Notes: generated by a model from the sequence alone, not told the origin. 64,000 nucleotides of DNA from Streptomyces sp. NRRL F-5630 (GCF_000719475.1 NZ_JOGO01000012.1:49582-113581); one strand, 5' to 3'. Shown: positions 23,449-32,368, counted from the stretch's first letter. Translations and numbers: made by a program.

Positions 23449-25208
23449 GCGCGGCCCCCGGAGCCGGTACCGGCGGCTGCCGGGAGCGGGTCGCCCGCGA
23501 AGACCTCGCGGTAGGCGGGGTCCCGCCACAGTTCGGCGTGCGGGGCGCAGCCGCGCACGCGCCCCGCGTCGAGCCACAGGACGCGGTCGGCGCGGGCGGC
23601 GACGGAACCGCGGTGCGTGACGTGGAGCCGCGTGACGGGCAGGCGGGCCAGGTAGCGGTGGACCTCGCGCTCGGTCAGCGTGTCGAGTGCCGAGGTCGCG
23701 TCGTCGAGGACGAGGAGGCGGCCGGGGTGGGCGAAGGCCCGTGCGAGGCCGAGGCGTTGGTGTTCGCCGCCGCTGAGCGGGGCGGCGTCGATGCGGGTCG
23801 CGTAGCCGTCGGGCAGGGCGCGGACGAACCCGTGCGCCGCGGCGCCGCGCGCACCGGCGCGCACCGTCGCGCCGTCCGGCCGCGTGGCGCCGAAGGCGAG
23901 GGCGTCCTCGATCGTGTCCCCGAAGAGCACGGGGCGCGCGAAGGCGTACGTGGCGGCGCGGCGCAGAGCCGCGGGTGCGAGGGTGCGCAGCTCGGCCCCG
24001 TCGAGGAGGACGCGGCCCGCGCTCGGGGCGACGAGTCCTCCGGCCACGGCCGCGAGCTGGGACTTGCCCGTGCCCGAACGTCCCACGACCGCGAGGTACT
24101 CGCCCGCCGCGACGTCGAGGTCGATGCCGCGCAGCACCTCGGCGCCCGCGCGGCGCAGACCCACGCCGCGCAGACTGAGCGCGCCGCCGCCGGGCGGCAG
24201 TGGCGCGGTCCCGGCGGGCGGCGCGGCGAGGGCGAGCAGCGGCGCGAGGCGCCCGGCGGCGGCGCGGCCGCGCGCGAGGGCGCTCAGCGCGCCGGTGATC
24301 GTGCCGATGCCCACGGCGAGGGCCGCGTACCGCGTGACCGCGACGAGCGCGCCGACCTCGATGGCCCCGGCCGCGAGCCGCAGTCCGGACACCGCGAGGA
24401 CGAGGACGGTCAGCAGCGGCAGCAGGACCCCCGCGCGTCCCGCGGCCCGCCCGTACAGGAGCCACGTGGCGCGCCCGTGCGCGGCGAGTTCCGCGAGCGG
24501 AGCGGTGACGCGGCCGAACTCGCGGTGCGCGGTGCCCGCGGCGTGGACCGTCTCGGCGCCTTCGAGGACTTCGGTGAGGCGGGAGGCGATGAGGGCCTGG
24601 GTGTGCTGGTAGCGGGCGCCTGCTTCGGCGGTGCCGCGGGTGAAGGCGCGCAGCAGCACGGCGACGGCCGGGAATCCGGCGAGGAGGGCGAGACCGGTCC
24701 ACAGGTCGGTCAGCAGGACGCCCGCGAGGCCGCCGAGCGGGAGCAGGACGGCCGGGACGGCGGCGGCGAGCGTGACGGGGACGGTCGCCGCTTCGGCGGT
24801 GTTCGCGGTGAGGCGGGTCGCGAGGTCGCCGGGGTGCGGCAGGTCCCTGTCGTCGGGTGCGGCGGCGAGGACACGGCCCAGGAGCAGGCCGCGCAGGCGG
24901 GCGGTGCGGGTGGCGGTCGCGGCACCGCTCAGCGCGGCGACGGCGGTGTCGAGCAGGACCTCGGTGGCGGTGAGGGCGAGGCACAGCCGGATGCCGTCCC
25001 ACGGGACGGGGCCGCCGGCGGCGAGCCGCGACAGCGTCGAGCCGAGCAGCGCGGGCAGGGCGAGGGCGGCGAGCGCCGCGCCGAGGGAGCAGAGCAGCAC
25101 GGCGACGGGGGCAGCGGAGCGTGCCGTGAGCGCGAGGGCGGCGGGTGGGCGGGACCACCCGGGTGGAGTCCCCCGGGGGGTCCGCTTCCCGGGGCGGGTG
25201 GGTGGCAC
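23442..25208 (-). CDS. ramA: Lanthipeptide ABC exporter half-transporter (RamA-like)
   Basis: A 588-residue ABC half-transporter. GTG 25208 has GGAGGG upstream. Six membrane helices lie in about 25-300 (VAVLLCSLGAALAALALPAL; VGALVAVTRYAALAVGIGT) and the ATPase in about 340-560. Walker A is GRSGTGKSQ with Gln after Ser, the signature is LSGGEHQRLGLARAF, and Walker B is LLVLDDATSALDT with Asp in place of the usual catalytic Glu, so this half may be the weak ATPase site of a heterodimer. It lies downstream of the precursor gene beyond a 36-bp palindrome and is coupled to the second half-transporter by a 7-bp overlap. Confidence 0.9.
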   Translation of the reverse strand: MPPTRPGKRTPRGTPPGWSRPPAALALTARSAAPVAVLLCSLGAALAALALPALLGSTLSRLAAGGPVPWDGIRLCLALTATEVLLDTAVAALSGAATATRTARLRGLLLGRVLAAAPDDRDLPHPGDLATRLTANTAEAATVPVTLAAAVPAVLLPLGGLAGVLLTDLWTGLALLAGFPAVAVLLRAFTRGTAEAGARYQHTQALIASRLTEVLEGAETVHAAGTAHREFGRVTAPLAELAAHGRATWLLYGRAAGRAGVLLPLLTVLVLAVSGLRLAAGAIEVGALVAVTRYAALAVGIGTITGALSALARGRAAAGRLAPLLALAAPPAGTAPLPPGGGALSLRGVGLRRAGAEVLRGIDLDVAAGEYLAVVGRSGTGKSQLAAVAGGLVAPSAGRVLLDGAELRTLAPAALRRAATYAFARPVLFGDTIEDALAFGATRPDGATVRAGARGAAAHGFVRALPDGYATRIDAAPLSGGEHQRLGLARAFAHPGRLLVLDDATSALDTLTEREVHRYLARLPVTRLHVTHRGSVAARADRVLWLDAGRVRGCAPHAELWRDPAYREVFAGDPLPAAAGTGSGGRAC

Positions 25209-25273
25209 GCCGGTTCCCTCCTGGGCGTGGGGCGGCGGGAGGCGGGAGCGGCGGAGTCCTCCGCCGTGTGGCA

Positions 25274-25309
25274 ACGGGGCACCGGCCGCGCGCGCGGCCG
25301 GTGCCCCGT
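25274..25309. terminator. Perfect 36-bp palindrome between precursor gene and transporters
   Basis: ACGGGGCACCGGCCGCGC at 25274-25291 is followed immediately by its exact reverse complement at 25292-25309, so the transcript can form an 18-bp stem (about 16 with a minimal loop). It is 24 bp beyond the ramS stop and 66 bp before the ramA start. It should terminate or stabilise most ramC-ramS mRNA and pass a minority to ramAB, giving an excess of precursor. Confidence 0.85.
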
Positions 25310-25332
25310 GCCTCACTCCGGGCGGGTCTGCG

Positions 25333-25464
25333 TCACGGGGTGCAGAGGGTGACGCTCAGGGAGCTGTACTCGCAGATGAGGAGACTCACCTGACTGCCGG
25401 TGGCGATGTCCTGGAAGCCCTCCTCCTCGGGGGTCTCCATCACCTGAAGGTCGAGCAGTGCCAT
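25333..25464 (-). CDS. ramS: SapB-like class III lanthipeptide precursor (RamS/AmfS)
   Basis: A 43-residue peptide. The leader begins MALLDLQVMETPEEEGFQDI; the LDLQ motif is the conserved recognition box for class III LanKC enzymes (FDLQ in RamS). The core, from about residue 22, contains two S-x2-S-x3-C motifs: SQVSLLIC (residues 24-31) and SSLSVTLC (34-41), followed by Thr-Pro. This spacing allows two lanthionine or labionin rings with an unringed linker, as in SapB. AAAGGAA lies seven bases before the ATG. The mature product is expected to be an amphiphilic surfactant that helps aerial hyphae leave the medium. Confidence 0.93.
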   Translation of the reverse strand: MALLDLQVMETPEEEGFQDIATGSQVSLLICEYSSLSVTLCTP

Positions 25465-25534
25465 GGCACGGTTCCTTTCGGAACGGGGCCGGGCGGCGGC
25501 AAGGAGCGGTCCGCCGGTCCGGCCGGTGGAGTGA

Positions 25535-28210
25535 TCACCTCTCGGTGGCTCCGGCCCCCGGGTGGGGGCCGTCTGTGGGCCGCGGTGGCGGCAGGAACGG
25601 CAGCGTGAACCGGGCGGGTTCCGGTCCGTACGCGCTGCCGAGGGCGAGCAGGCAGCCCGCTGTCCCGGTGGCGAGGTCCATCGAGAGCCGAAGGAGCTGT
25701 TCGCCGGGGAAGGCGAGGCCGCCCGCGTGGGGCAGAGCCTGGTCGGTGAGGAGCGCGCGGTGGCGCTCGATGACGCGGCGGCGCGCGAGGGGGTCGCCGG
25801 CCGGGGTGCGCGCGAGGTGCAGGACGAGCCCGGCGACGCCGCGGAAGAGACCGGGCTGGATGTAGAAGCGGGAGGTGGCCGCCTGCCGCAGCGCGGGGCG
25901 GTGGACGGCGAGCGGGTCGCCGGGCCGGTGAGCGAGGTAGTCGTCGAGGACCATCGCGAGGCCCGCGCTGCCGCCGCCGAGGTAGGGCATGGTGCGTTTG
26001 CCCTCGACCACGAGGAGGGCGTCGTCGGCCCCGGTGCGGCAGTGGGCGAGGTCCAGGCGCAGCGCGGTGGCGGCGAGGTCGAGCGTCCCGGTGTCGCCCG
26101 TCTCCTCGTACCGGCGGATGAGCAGGAGGGCCGCTCCGGCGGCTCCGTGGAGCAGCCCCGCGCGGCTGCCCGCAGGTCTCCGCGTCCGTGCCGCCGCCTC
26201 GCGCACCGACCGGGTCACCGCCTCGGCGCAGCGGTCGGCGGCGGCCCGCAGCGTCGCGGTCTCCGTGCGGTCGCCGCCCGCGGCGAGCGCGCCGAGGACG
26301 AGCGCGATCCCGGCCTGTCCGCCGTGCAGCCCCGGGGGCAGGGCGTGCAGGGGTTCCCGGGCGACGAGGGCGGCGAGGTCGAGGGCCTCCTGGCGGTGGC
26401 CGAGGCGGTCGAGGGTCCAGGCGATCCCGGCGAGTCCGTCGTAGAGCCCGCAGGGGGTGCCCGAGGCGGGTGCCTTCGTCCGTGCGAGCAGCCACTCCTC
26501 GGCTTCGGGACATCGCTCCCCGGCCGCGTCGAGGGCGTGCAGGACGCCGGCCGTGCCGTAGCCGAGGCTCGCGCCACCGGCCGGGGTGGCGAACTGGGCG
26601 ATGTCGCCCGGGAAGCAGCGGTCGGCGCGCTCGGGGGTGCGCGAGGCGAGCAGCGCGCGGACGAGGAGGTCCCGGGCGCGCGGCCAGGAGGTGAGGGACA
26701 CCGTTTCCGCCCGCTCGGGCCCTCCGCGGGGCACCGCGGGGGACGCGGTGGGCGGGGCGGTGGTCCCGGCGGACGCGCTCGCGGGGCCCTCGATCTCCCG
26801 TACGGCCGCGTCGAGCGAGGCGCGCGGTACGGGGAAGGTCTCGGCGATCGCGTCGGCGAGGCGGGCGGCGTAGGCGCGGTCGAGGCCGAGGAGTGTCGTG
26901 AGCGGGAGGTGCAGGGCGAGGCGCAGGCAGGCGAGCGCGTAGGTGTCGACGGCCTGCCCGGCGCGGTCCTTGGGGGCGGCGAAGGCGGGGTTGGCGACGG
27001 TGGGCCGTCTCGCCTCGGTCACGGGCGAGGCCGCCTCGAAGTCGAGCAGGACGACCCGCTGTTCGTCCTCGCTCACCATGACATTGCTCATGTGCAGGTC
27101 GCCCATGACCACCCCGCGCGCATGGACGGCGGCGACGGCCTCCGCGACCAGCCGGTGCATCCGTTCGGCCCACGCGGCGTGAGCGGCGAGCGCCGCCTCG
27201 CCGGGCGCGGAGCGCGACAGCGGGAAGCGGCGGGCGAAGAGCGTGTTGAGCGTGGTGCCGGGCACGAAGTCCATGACGAGGAAGTGGTGTTCACCCACGG
27301 TCAGGTCCTCGTGCACGGCGGGCACGCAGTCGAGCCCGGCGAGCCGGCGCAGCACGTCCGCCTCGCGTGCCAGGCGGGTCACGGCGTCGGCGCCGTCCGC
27401 GGCGAGCCCCGCGTGGGGGCGCGCCTCCTTGAGGACGAGGCGCCTTCCCGTGCGGGGGTCCCTGGCGCGGTAGACCCCGCCGCCGTTGGAGAAGTGCAGC
27501 GCGCCCTCGATCTCGTAGGGGATGCCGTCCGCGCCCGCCGCGGCGCGCGCCGCGAGGTGCGGGGCGAGGAAGGGCGGTGGTGTGACCCAGTCGGGGACGG
27601 CGAAGACGGGCCCCCGCGGATCGGGGACGAGAACGCCCTCCGGGTCGGCCACGGCGGGTACGGGGACGCCGCCGGGTCCGGGGCAGAAGCGCGGCGCGAA
27701 GGCCCCGTAGCGCACGTGCACGGGCCCGGCGCCGAGTCGCAGGTCGCTCAGGATGTACGGGCCGGGCTCGCCGTCGAGCTCGGCGGCGAGGTCCTGGCAC
27801 AGCGGCTCGAAGTCGGCGGGGTCCGGCGGGTAGAGCGTGAGGAACTTGCCGCTGCCCGCGCGGTCCGCGTACTTCCCGTTGCGCAGCAGGAGGAGCGTCG
27901 GGGTGGGCACGAACTTGAAGGGGACGCGGCGGGCGAAGCAGAAGCGGGCCGTCCGCGCGAGGACGCGGGGGGCCGCTTCCAGGCTCGCCGAGACGTGGAT
28001 CTTCCAGCCCTGCGGCGGTATCCGCAGCCCCGCCGGGGCCAGCGAGCGCCAGTCACCGCGCCGCGCCTCTTCCCAGCCGGGCGGGACGGAGCCGAGCGCG
28101 GTGGCGTAGTCCTCCGCGCCCGGCTGGGCGACGAGGCCGGCCCGCGCGTGGTGCGCGGCGTCGTAGAAGAGGGGGTGCGCGGCGGCGTACGCGGCGTACT
28201 CGGGGTTCAC
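25535..28210 (-). CDS. ramC: Class III lanthipeptide synthetase LanKC (RamC/AmfT)
   Basis: An 891-residue trifunctional enzyme; GTG 28210 has GAGGGAGGA upstream. The N-terminal lyase-like region is at about 1-220, and the Ser/Thr kinase domain at about 235-460 has Lys261 (LVLKEARP), catalytic Asp371 (VMGDLHMSNVMV) and metal-binding Asp390 (LLDFEAAS). The C-terminal LanC-like cyclase (about 520-880) has repeated G-x-x-G toroid motifs (GLYDGLAGIAW, GLHGGQAGIAL, LLHGAAGAALLL, LFRGVAGLVLH) but lacks the Cys-Cys-His zinc ligands, as in RamC. It phosphorylates Ser/Thr of the precursor, eliminates phosphate and forms (methyl)lanthionine-type rings. It is the first gene of the ram operon. An alternative start upstream is not supported. 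Confidence 0.95.
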   Translation of the reverse strand: MNPEYAAYAAAHPLFYDAAHHARAGLVAQPGAEDYATALGSVPPGWEEARRGDWRSLAPAGLRIPPQGWKIHVSASLEAAPRVLARTARFCFARRVPFKFVPTPTLLLLRNGKYADRAGSGKFLTLYPPDPADFEPLCQDLAAELDGEPGPYILSDLRLGAGPVHVRYGAFAPRFCPGPGGVPVPAVADPEGVLVPDPRGPVFAVPDWVTPPPFLAPHLAARAAAGADGIPYEIEGALHFSNGGGVYRARDPRTGRRLVLKEARPHAGLAADGADAVTRLAREADVLRRLAGLDCVPAVHEDLTVGEHHFLVMDFVPGTTLNTLFARRFPLSRSAPGEAALAAHAAWAERMHRLVAEAVAAVHARGVVMGDLHMSNVMVSEDEQRVVLLDFEAASPVTEARRPTVANPAFAAPKDRAGQAVDTYALACLRLALHLPLTTLLGLDRAYAARLADAIAETFPVPRASLDAAVREIEGPASASAGTTAPPTASPAVPRGGPERAETVSLTSWPRARDLLVRALLASRTPERADRCFPGDIAQFATPAGGASLGYGTAGVLHALDAAGERCPEAEEWLLARTKAPASGTPCGLYDGLAGIAWTLDRLGHRQEALDLAALVAREPLHALPPGLHGGQAGIALVLGALAAGGDRTETATLRAAADRCAEAVTRSVREAAARTRRPAGSRAGLLHGAAGAALLLIRRYEETGDTGTLDLAATALRLDLAHCRTGADDALLVVEGKRTMPYLGGGSAGLAMVLDDYLAHRPGDPLAVHRPALRQAATSRFYIQPGLFRGVAGLVLHLARTPAGDPLARRRVIERHRALLTDQALPHAGGLAFPGEQLLRLSMDLATGTAGCLLALGSAYGPEPARFTLPFLPPPRPTDGPHPGAGATER

Positions 28211-28285
28211 GCGTCCTCCCTCGGTGTGGTGCGGGGGCCACCGGAACCGGCGGCGCGATCGAGATTCGCACGCCAGGACCCCTGT

Positions 28286-28349
28286 CGGGCAGTGCCCGTT
28301 GTCACCACTGCGGGGCGGGTCCCGCACGGTCGCGATGTGCTTCCCGCAC
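28286..28349 (-). promoter_or_regulatory. Putative ramC promoter region with 22-bp-spaced direct repeats
   Basis: On the minus strand GTGCGGGA occurs twice (28342-28349 and 28320-28327), with starts 22 bp apart, about two helical turns, a spacing suited to a LuxR-type dimer. Between them and the gene is a CGGGCA-N-TGCCCG palindrome at 28286-28298. They lie 76-139 bp before the ramC start, so they are candidate sites for the RamR-like activator. No clear -35/-10 could be assigned. Confidence 0.4.
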
Positions 28350-28414
28350 CTGTCCGGCGCCCGGGGCGGCACGGAGCGGGCACGCGAAAAGCACACGCCG
28401 CGCGGGCGTCGCGC

Positions 28415-28861
28415 TCACTCCCCGTCCGCCACCAGCAGCCGGTCCACCGCCTTGCCGAAGACGAGGGCGGCCACCCGCCGTGTCACGGGGTCAGCGGCGC
28501 GCGGGAGCCCGCGCAGGCTGATGTCCTCCGTCCAGCGGACGCGACAGCCCGACGCGAGTGGCAGGACCTCGACGAGGGCCCAGCCGGTGAAGACCCGCCC
28601 GCGCTTGTCGAGGCGGCACACCCCCGGACGGCCCGGCCCCGGGGGCCGCCACACGGTGACCTCCATGGGGTCATCGAAGCCGAGGCGGCCGATACCGGTC
28701 CTGGCGACGAAGACCGTGCCGAGCCCGCGGCCCGGGGGCCCGCCGCGTACCCGTACCGCTGTGAGCGGGGCGACGCGCCCGTGCCGTCGCCAGTCGGTGA
28801 GCAGGTCCCAGGCGCGCGACGCCGGGAGCGTGCTGCCGCGTTCGATCACGAAGAGAGCCAA
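28415..28861 (-). CDS. SRPBCC-family (polyketide cyclase/START-like) protein
   Basis: A 148-residue protein of the SRPBCC fold, read from TTG 28861: (M)ALFVIERGSTLPASRAWDLL, then TDWRRHG, the RVRGGPPGRGLGTVFVART strand pair and a C-terminal helix DPVTRRVAALVFGKAVDRLL. TTG was preferred over ATG 28909 because AAAGGA lies just upstream and the fold starts there. These proteins bind hydrophobic ligands; no catalytic role can be assigned. It sits next to the ram operon on the same strand, about 200 bp upstream of ramC, but probably has its own promoter in the AT-rich gap shared with the divergent gene. Confidence 0.8.
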   Translation of the reverse strand: MALFVIERGSTLPASRAWDLLTDWRRHGRVAPLTAVRVRGGPPGRGLGTVFVARTGIGRLGFDDPMEVTVWRPPGPGRPGVCRLDKRGRVFTGWALVEVLPLASGCRVRWTEDISLRGLPRAADPVTRRVAALVFGKAVDRLLVADGE

Positions 28862-28922
28862 GAGAGGTCCTTTCTCAATCTTTCGGTCTTTTCGTATGTA
28901 ACGGTTCATATCGGTGTGTTCT

Positions 28923-28948
28923 TGATCGGAACGATACTTAACCGATCA
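28923..28948. promoter_or_regulatory. TGATCGG/CCGATCA inverted repeat in divergent promoter region
   Basis: TGATCGG at 28923-28929 and CCGATCA at 28942-28948 form a perfect 7-bp inverted repeat with a 12-bp AT-rich spacer (AACGATACTTAA). It lies between the divergent SRPBCC and ACT-GNAT genes, an AT-rich island for this genome, and looks like an operator for a dimeric repressor. The binding protein is unknown. Confidence 0.5.
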
Positions 28949-28997
28949 GTCACAAGGCGTTCGTTGTCGCGCAACACCGGTGCCCGAAGCTGAGCGC

Positions 28998-30389
28998 ATG
29001 AACGCTGAGACTCCTGCGCACGAGGCGGCCCCGCGCCCGCGCCACTGGCGCCGCGAACTCGTCGAGCTCGCCGCCCTCTTCACCGCCGTCGCCGTCGCCG
29101 ACGCGGTCGCCAACACCGTTGCGCACGGGCCCGGGGGTCCCGAGCTGCTGATCACCTCGGCGGTACTGCTCGCCGCGACCGCCGGTTTCCACGTGTGGTG
29201 GTCGCGGCGCCACGGGCACGCCCCTCCCCCGCTCGATACCGGTACCGGTGCGGAGCCGGTCACCGGGGAGCACGACGGAGCGACCGTCCTGTGGCGGATG
29301 CGCACCACCGTGCGCGACGAGCCCGGCTCGCTCGCCGCGCTGTGCGGGGCGCTCGCGCGGCACCGCGTCGACATCCTCAGCCTCCAGACGCACCCGCTCG
29401 CCGAGGGCACCGTCGACGAGTTCTCGCTGCGCGCCCCGGCGAGCCTGGAGGCGAGCGCGCTGACCCGTGCGGTCGCCGCGGCGGGCGGCAGCGGTACGTG
29501 GATCGAGCGGGCCGACGCCCACGACCTCGTGGACCCGCCCGCGCGCATCCTGCACCTCGCCACGCGCACCGCTCTCGACCCCTCCGAACTCCCGCTCGCG
29601 CTGCGCGAACTCCTCGGCCGCTGCGCGATCCGCTCGCTGCCCGCCGGCAAGGCGGCACAGGGCGCGGAGGGCATCCACGACGGCGAGGGCGGTCCCGGCA
29701 CCGTCCTGCGCCTGCACACCCCCGAAGGCGACGTCGTCACCGCCGAACGGGCCTACCTCCCCTTCACGCCCACCGAGTTCGCGCGCGCCCGCGCGCTCCT
29801 CGCCCTCGACGCGCGGCTCGGCCCCCGGCTCCCCGGCGGCGCCGAGGTGTACACGCTGCCGCGCGGCGAGGCCGTCACGGTCGAACGGGCCGGGCAGGGC
29901 GACCTGGAGGAGGCGAGGGAACTCCACGCCCGCTGCTCCCCCGCGACGCTCGCCCGCCGCTACCACGGCCCGGTGCGCGACGCGGACCGCTACCTCGCGC
30001 ACCTGCTCAGCCCCCGCCACGGCCGCACCCTCGCGGCACGGACCTCCACCGGTCGGCTCGTCGCGCTCGGGCATCTGCTGTGGGACGGCGAGGAGACCGA
30101 GGTCGCGCTGCTCGTGGAGGACGCCTGGCAGCGCCAGGGCGTCGGCTCCCGGCTCCTCGAACGGCTCGTCGCGATGGCCGCCGAGGCGGAGGCCGACAGC
30201 GTGTACGCGGTGACCCAGGCGTCCAACACCGGGATGGTCGCCGCGATGCGCGGCCTCGGGCTGCCGCTGGACTACCAGATCGAGGAGGGCACGCTCGTGA
30301 TCACGGCACGCCTCGCGGGGCACGCACCGGACACGGCAGCACGCCCGGGCGCACGGGGCGCGGCGGGCCAGGGACGCGGGCGGGGCTGA
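28998..30389 (+). CDS. Membrane-anchored ACT domain plus GNAT acetyltransferase
   Basis: A 463-residue fusion. Two membrane helices near the N terminus (about 24-42 and 52-70: ELVELAALFTAVAVADAVA; ELLITSAVLLAATAGFHVWW) are followed by an ACT-like amino-acid-binding domain (about 94-165: RMRTTVRDEPGSLAALCGAL, ILSLQTHPLAEG). A middle linker leads to a GNAT domain (about 295-445) with the acetyl-CoA loop WQRQGVGSRLLERL. Relatives of the Pat type acetylate proteins and are switched by ligand-binding domains. Here an amino acid is the likely signal, and the membrane anchor is unusual. ATG 28998 has a weak SD; GTG 28980 is possible. Confidence 0.85.
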   Translation: MNAETPAHEAAPRPRHWRRELVELAALFTAVAVADAVANTVAHGPGGPELLITSAVLLAATAGFHVWWSRRHGHAPPPLDTGTGAEPVTGEHDGATVLWRMRTTVRDEPGSLAALCGALARHRVDILSLQTHPLAEGTVDEFSLRAPASLEASALTRAVAAAGGSGTWIERADAHDLVDPPARILHLATRTALDPSELPLALRELLGRCAIRSLPAGKAAQGAEGIHDGEGGPGTVLRLHTPEGDVVTAERAYLPFTPTEFARARALLALDARLGPRLPGGAEVYTLPRGEAVTVERAGQGDLEEARELHARCSPATLARRYHGPVRDADRYLAHLLSPRHGRTLAARTSTGRLVALGHLLWDGEETEVALLVEDAWQRQGVGSRLLERLVAMAAEAEADSVYAVTQASNTGMVAAMRGLGLPLDYQIEEGTLVITARLAGHAPDTAARPGARGAAGQGRGRG

Positions 30390-30670
30390 GGGCGCCGGGG
30401 CGCCCGGTCCGCGCCGTAGCCCTCGCCACGCCACGGCACCCCACCGCCTCGAGCCGCCCGCGCCCCGCCTCGTGCCCCCGCCTGCCACCCCCGTGCCCGC
30501 GAGGCCCCTCCCGGCCGAAAACGGGTCCCGGACACCCTTGTCCGGGGCCCGTTTGCGCGCGAGAACGACCGTTTTCACCCCGCCCCTTTCGGCAATCCGT
30601 CCGGAAACCGGACGCCCAGGGAGCCGCCATCCGGATGACACCGCACGCCGTGAGGTACCAAGATGAGCCC

Positions 30671-32353
30671 ATGCCAGAGACCAAGACCCCGCTCCCCCGC
30701 GAGGTCGCCGACGCGTACGTCGACGACCTCGTCGCACTCGACCCGATCACCGGTACGTACCTCGGTGTCGCCGAGAGCGCCACGCGGCTGCCCGACTTCT
30801 CCCCCGCCGGGGCCGAGGCCTTCGCCGCGCTCGCCCGTACCACCCTGGACCGGCTCGCCGAGGCCGAGCGGGCGCCCGGCGCGGACAGCGACATCGAGCG
30901 GCGCTGCGCCCGCCTGCTCCGCGAGCGCCTCACCGCCGAACTCGCCGTCCACGAGGCGGGCGAGCACCTGCGCACCGTCGGCAACATGAATACCCCCGCG
31001 CACCCGGTGCGGGACATCTTCACGCTGATGCCGACCGCGACAGAGGAGGACTGGCGGGCCATCGCCGCGCGCCTGCGCGCCGTCCCCGCCGCGCTGGAGG
31101 GGTACCGGGAGTCGCTCGCGCTCGGCCTGGAGCGCGGCCTGCCCGCGCAGCCCGAGCCGACCGCCACCTTCGTCGAGCAGCTCACCGAGTGGGCGGGCGA
31201 GGGCCACGGCTGGTTCGAGGACTTCGTCGCGGCCGGGCCCGAGGCGCTGCGCGCCGAGCTCGACGAGGCGGCGCACGGCGCCACGGCCGCCGTGGTCGCG
31301 CTGCGGGACTGGGTGCGCGACGAGTACGCGCCCGAGATCGCCGACGCCCCGGCCGTCGTGGGCCGCGAGCGCTACGCCCGCTGGGCCCGGAACTTCAACG
31401 GCAGCGACCTCGATCTCGACGAGGCGTACGCGTACGGCTGGTCCGAGTTCCACCGACTGCTCGCCGAGATGCGCACCGAGGCCGAGAAGGTGCTGCCGGG
31501 GGCGGCGACCCCGTGGGTCGCGCTCGCGCACCTCGACGAGCACGGCACGCGCATCGAGGGCGTCGAGGAGACCCGCCAGTGGCTCCAGAGCCTCATGGAC
31601 GAGGCGATCGAGCAGCTCGACGGCACGCACTTCGAGCTGGCCGAGCGGGTCCGCAAGGTCGAGGCGTGCATCGCCCCCGCGGGCAGCGCGGCGGCCCCGT
31701 ACTACACGGAGCCGTCCGAGGACTTCTCGCGGCCGGGCCGTACGTGGCTGCCCACGATGGGCGAGACGAGCTTCCCCGTCTACGACCTCACGTCGACCTG
31801 GTACCACGAGGGCGTCCCCGGGCACCACCTCCAGCTCGCGCAGTGGACGCACGTCGCCGACAGCCTCTCGCGCTACCAGGCCGGCATCGGCATGGTCTCG
31901 GCGAACGTGGAGGGCTGGGCGCTGTACGCAGAGCGCCTCATGGACGAGCTGGGCTACCTGGACACGCCGGAGAAGCGCCTCGGCTACCTCGACGCGCAGA
32001 TGATGCGCGCGGTCCGCGTCATCATCGACATCGGCATGCACCTGGAGCTGGAGATCCCGGCCGACTCTCCCTTCCACCCGGGTGAGCGCTGGACCCCGGC
32101 CCTCGCGCACGAGTTCTTCGCCGCGCACAGCAGCCGCCCGGCCGCGTTCGTCGCGAGCGAGATGATCCGCTACCTCTCGATGCCGGGCCAGGCCATCGGC
32201 TACAAGCTCGGCGAGCGTGCCTGGCTCACGGGCCGCGCCAACGCGCAGAAGGCGCACGGCGACGCCTTCGACGCGAAGAAGTGGCACATGGCCGCGCTCT
32301 CGCAGGGCTCGCTGGGGCTCGACGACCTGGTGGAGGAGCTGTCCCGGCTCTGA
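30671..32353 (+). CDS. DUF885 family (putative zinc-dependent) protein
   Basis: A 560-residue cytoplasmic protein of the DUF885 family. The metal-peptidase-like motif HEGVPGHHL starts at His379 (His379, Glu380, His385), and WALYAERLMDELG follows about 40 residues later with a candidate third ligand. There is no signal peptide, unlike many DUF885 lipoproteins. The family is distantly gluzincin-like and its substrates are not established. The ATG at 30671 is preferred by homology to the usual N terminus (PREVADAYVDDLVALDPITG); an upstream ATG at 30635 adds 12 residues. Confidence 0.9.
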   Translation: MPETKTPLPREVADAYVDDLVALDPITGTYLGVAESATRLPDFSPAGAEAFAALARTTLDRLAEAERAPGADSDIERRCARLLRERLTAELAVHEAGEHLRTVGNMNTPAHPVRDIFTLMPTATEEDWRAIAARLRAVPAALEGYRESLALGLERGLPAQPEPTATFVEQLTEWAGEGHGWFEDFVAAGPEALRAELDEAAHGATAAVVALRDWVRDEYAPEIADAPAVVGRERYARWARNFNGSDLDLDEAYAYGWSEFHRLLAEMRTEAEKVLPGAATPWVALAHLDEHGTRIEGVEETRQWLQSLMDEAIEQLDGTHFELAERVRKVEACIAPAGSAAAPYYTEPSEDFSRPGRTWLPTMGETSFPVYDLTSTWYHEGVPGHHLQLAQWTHVADSLSRYQAGIGMVSANVEGWALYAERLMDELGYLDTPEKRLGYLDAQMMRAVRVIIDIGMHLELEIPADSPFHPGERWTPALAHEFFAAHSSRPAAFVASEMIRYLSMPGQAIGYKLGERAWLTGRANAQKAHGDAFDAKKWHMAALSQGSLGLDDLVEELSRL

Positions 32354-32368
32354 GCGGTTGACGCGGGG

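Noticed and set aside
25274..25309. 36-bp palindrome considered as an IS end or replication origin element
   Set aside because: No transposase, no target duplication, and its position between precursor and transporter genes fits a terminator/attenuator.
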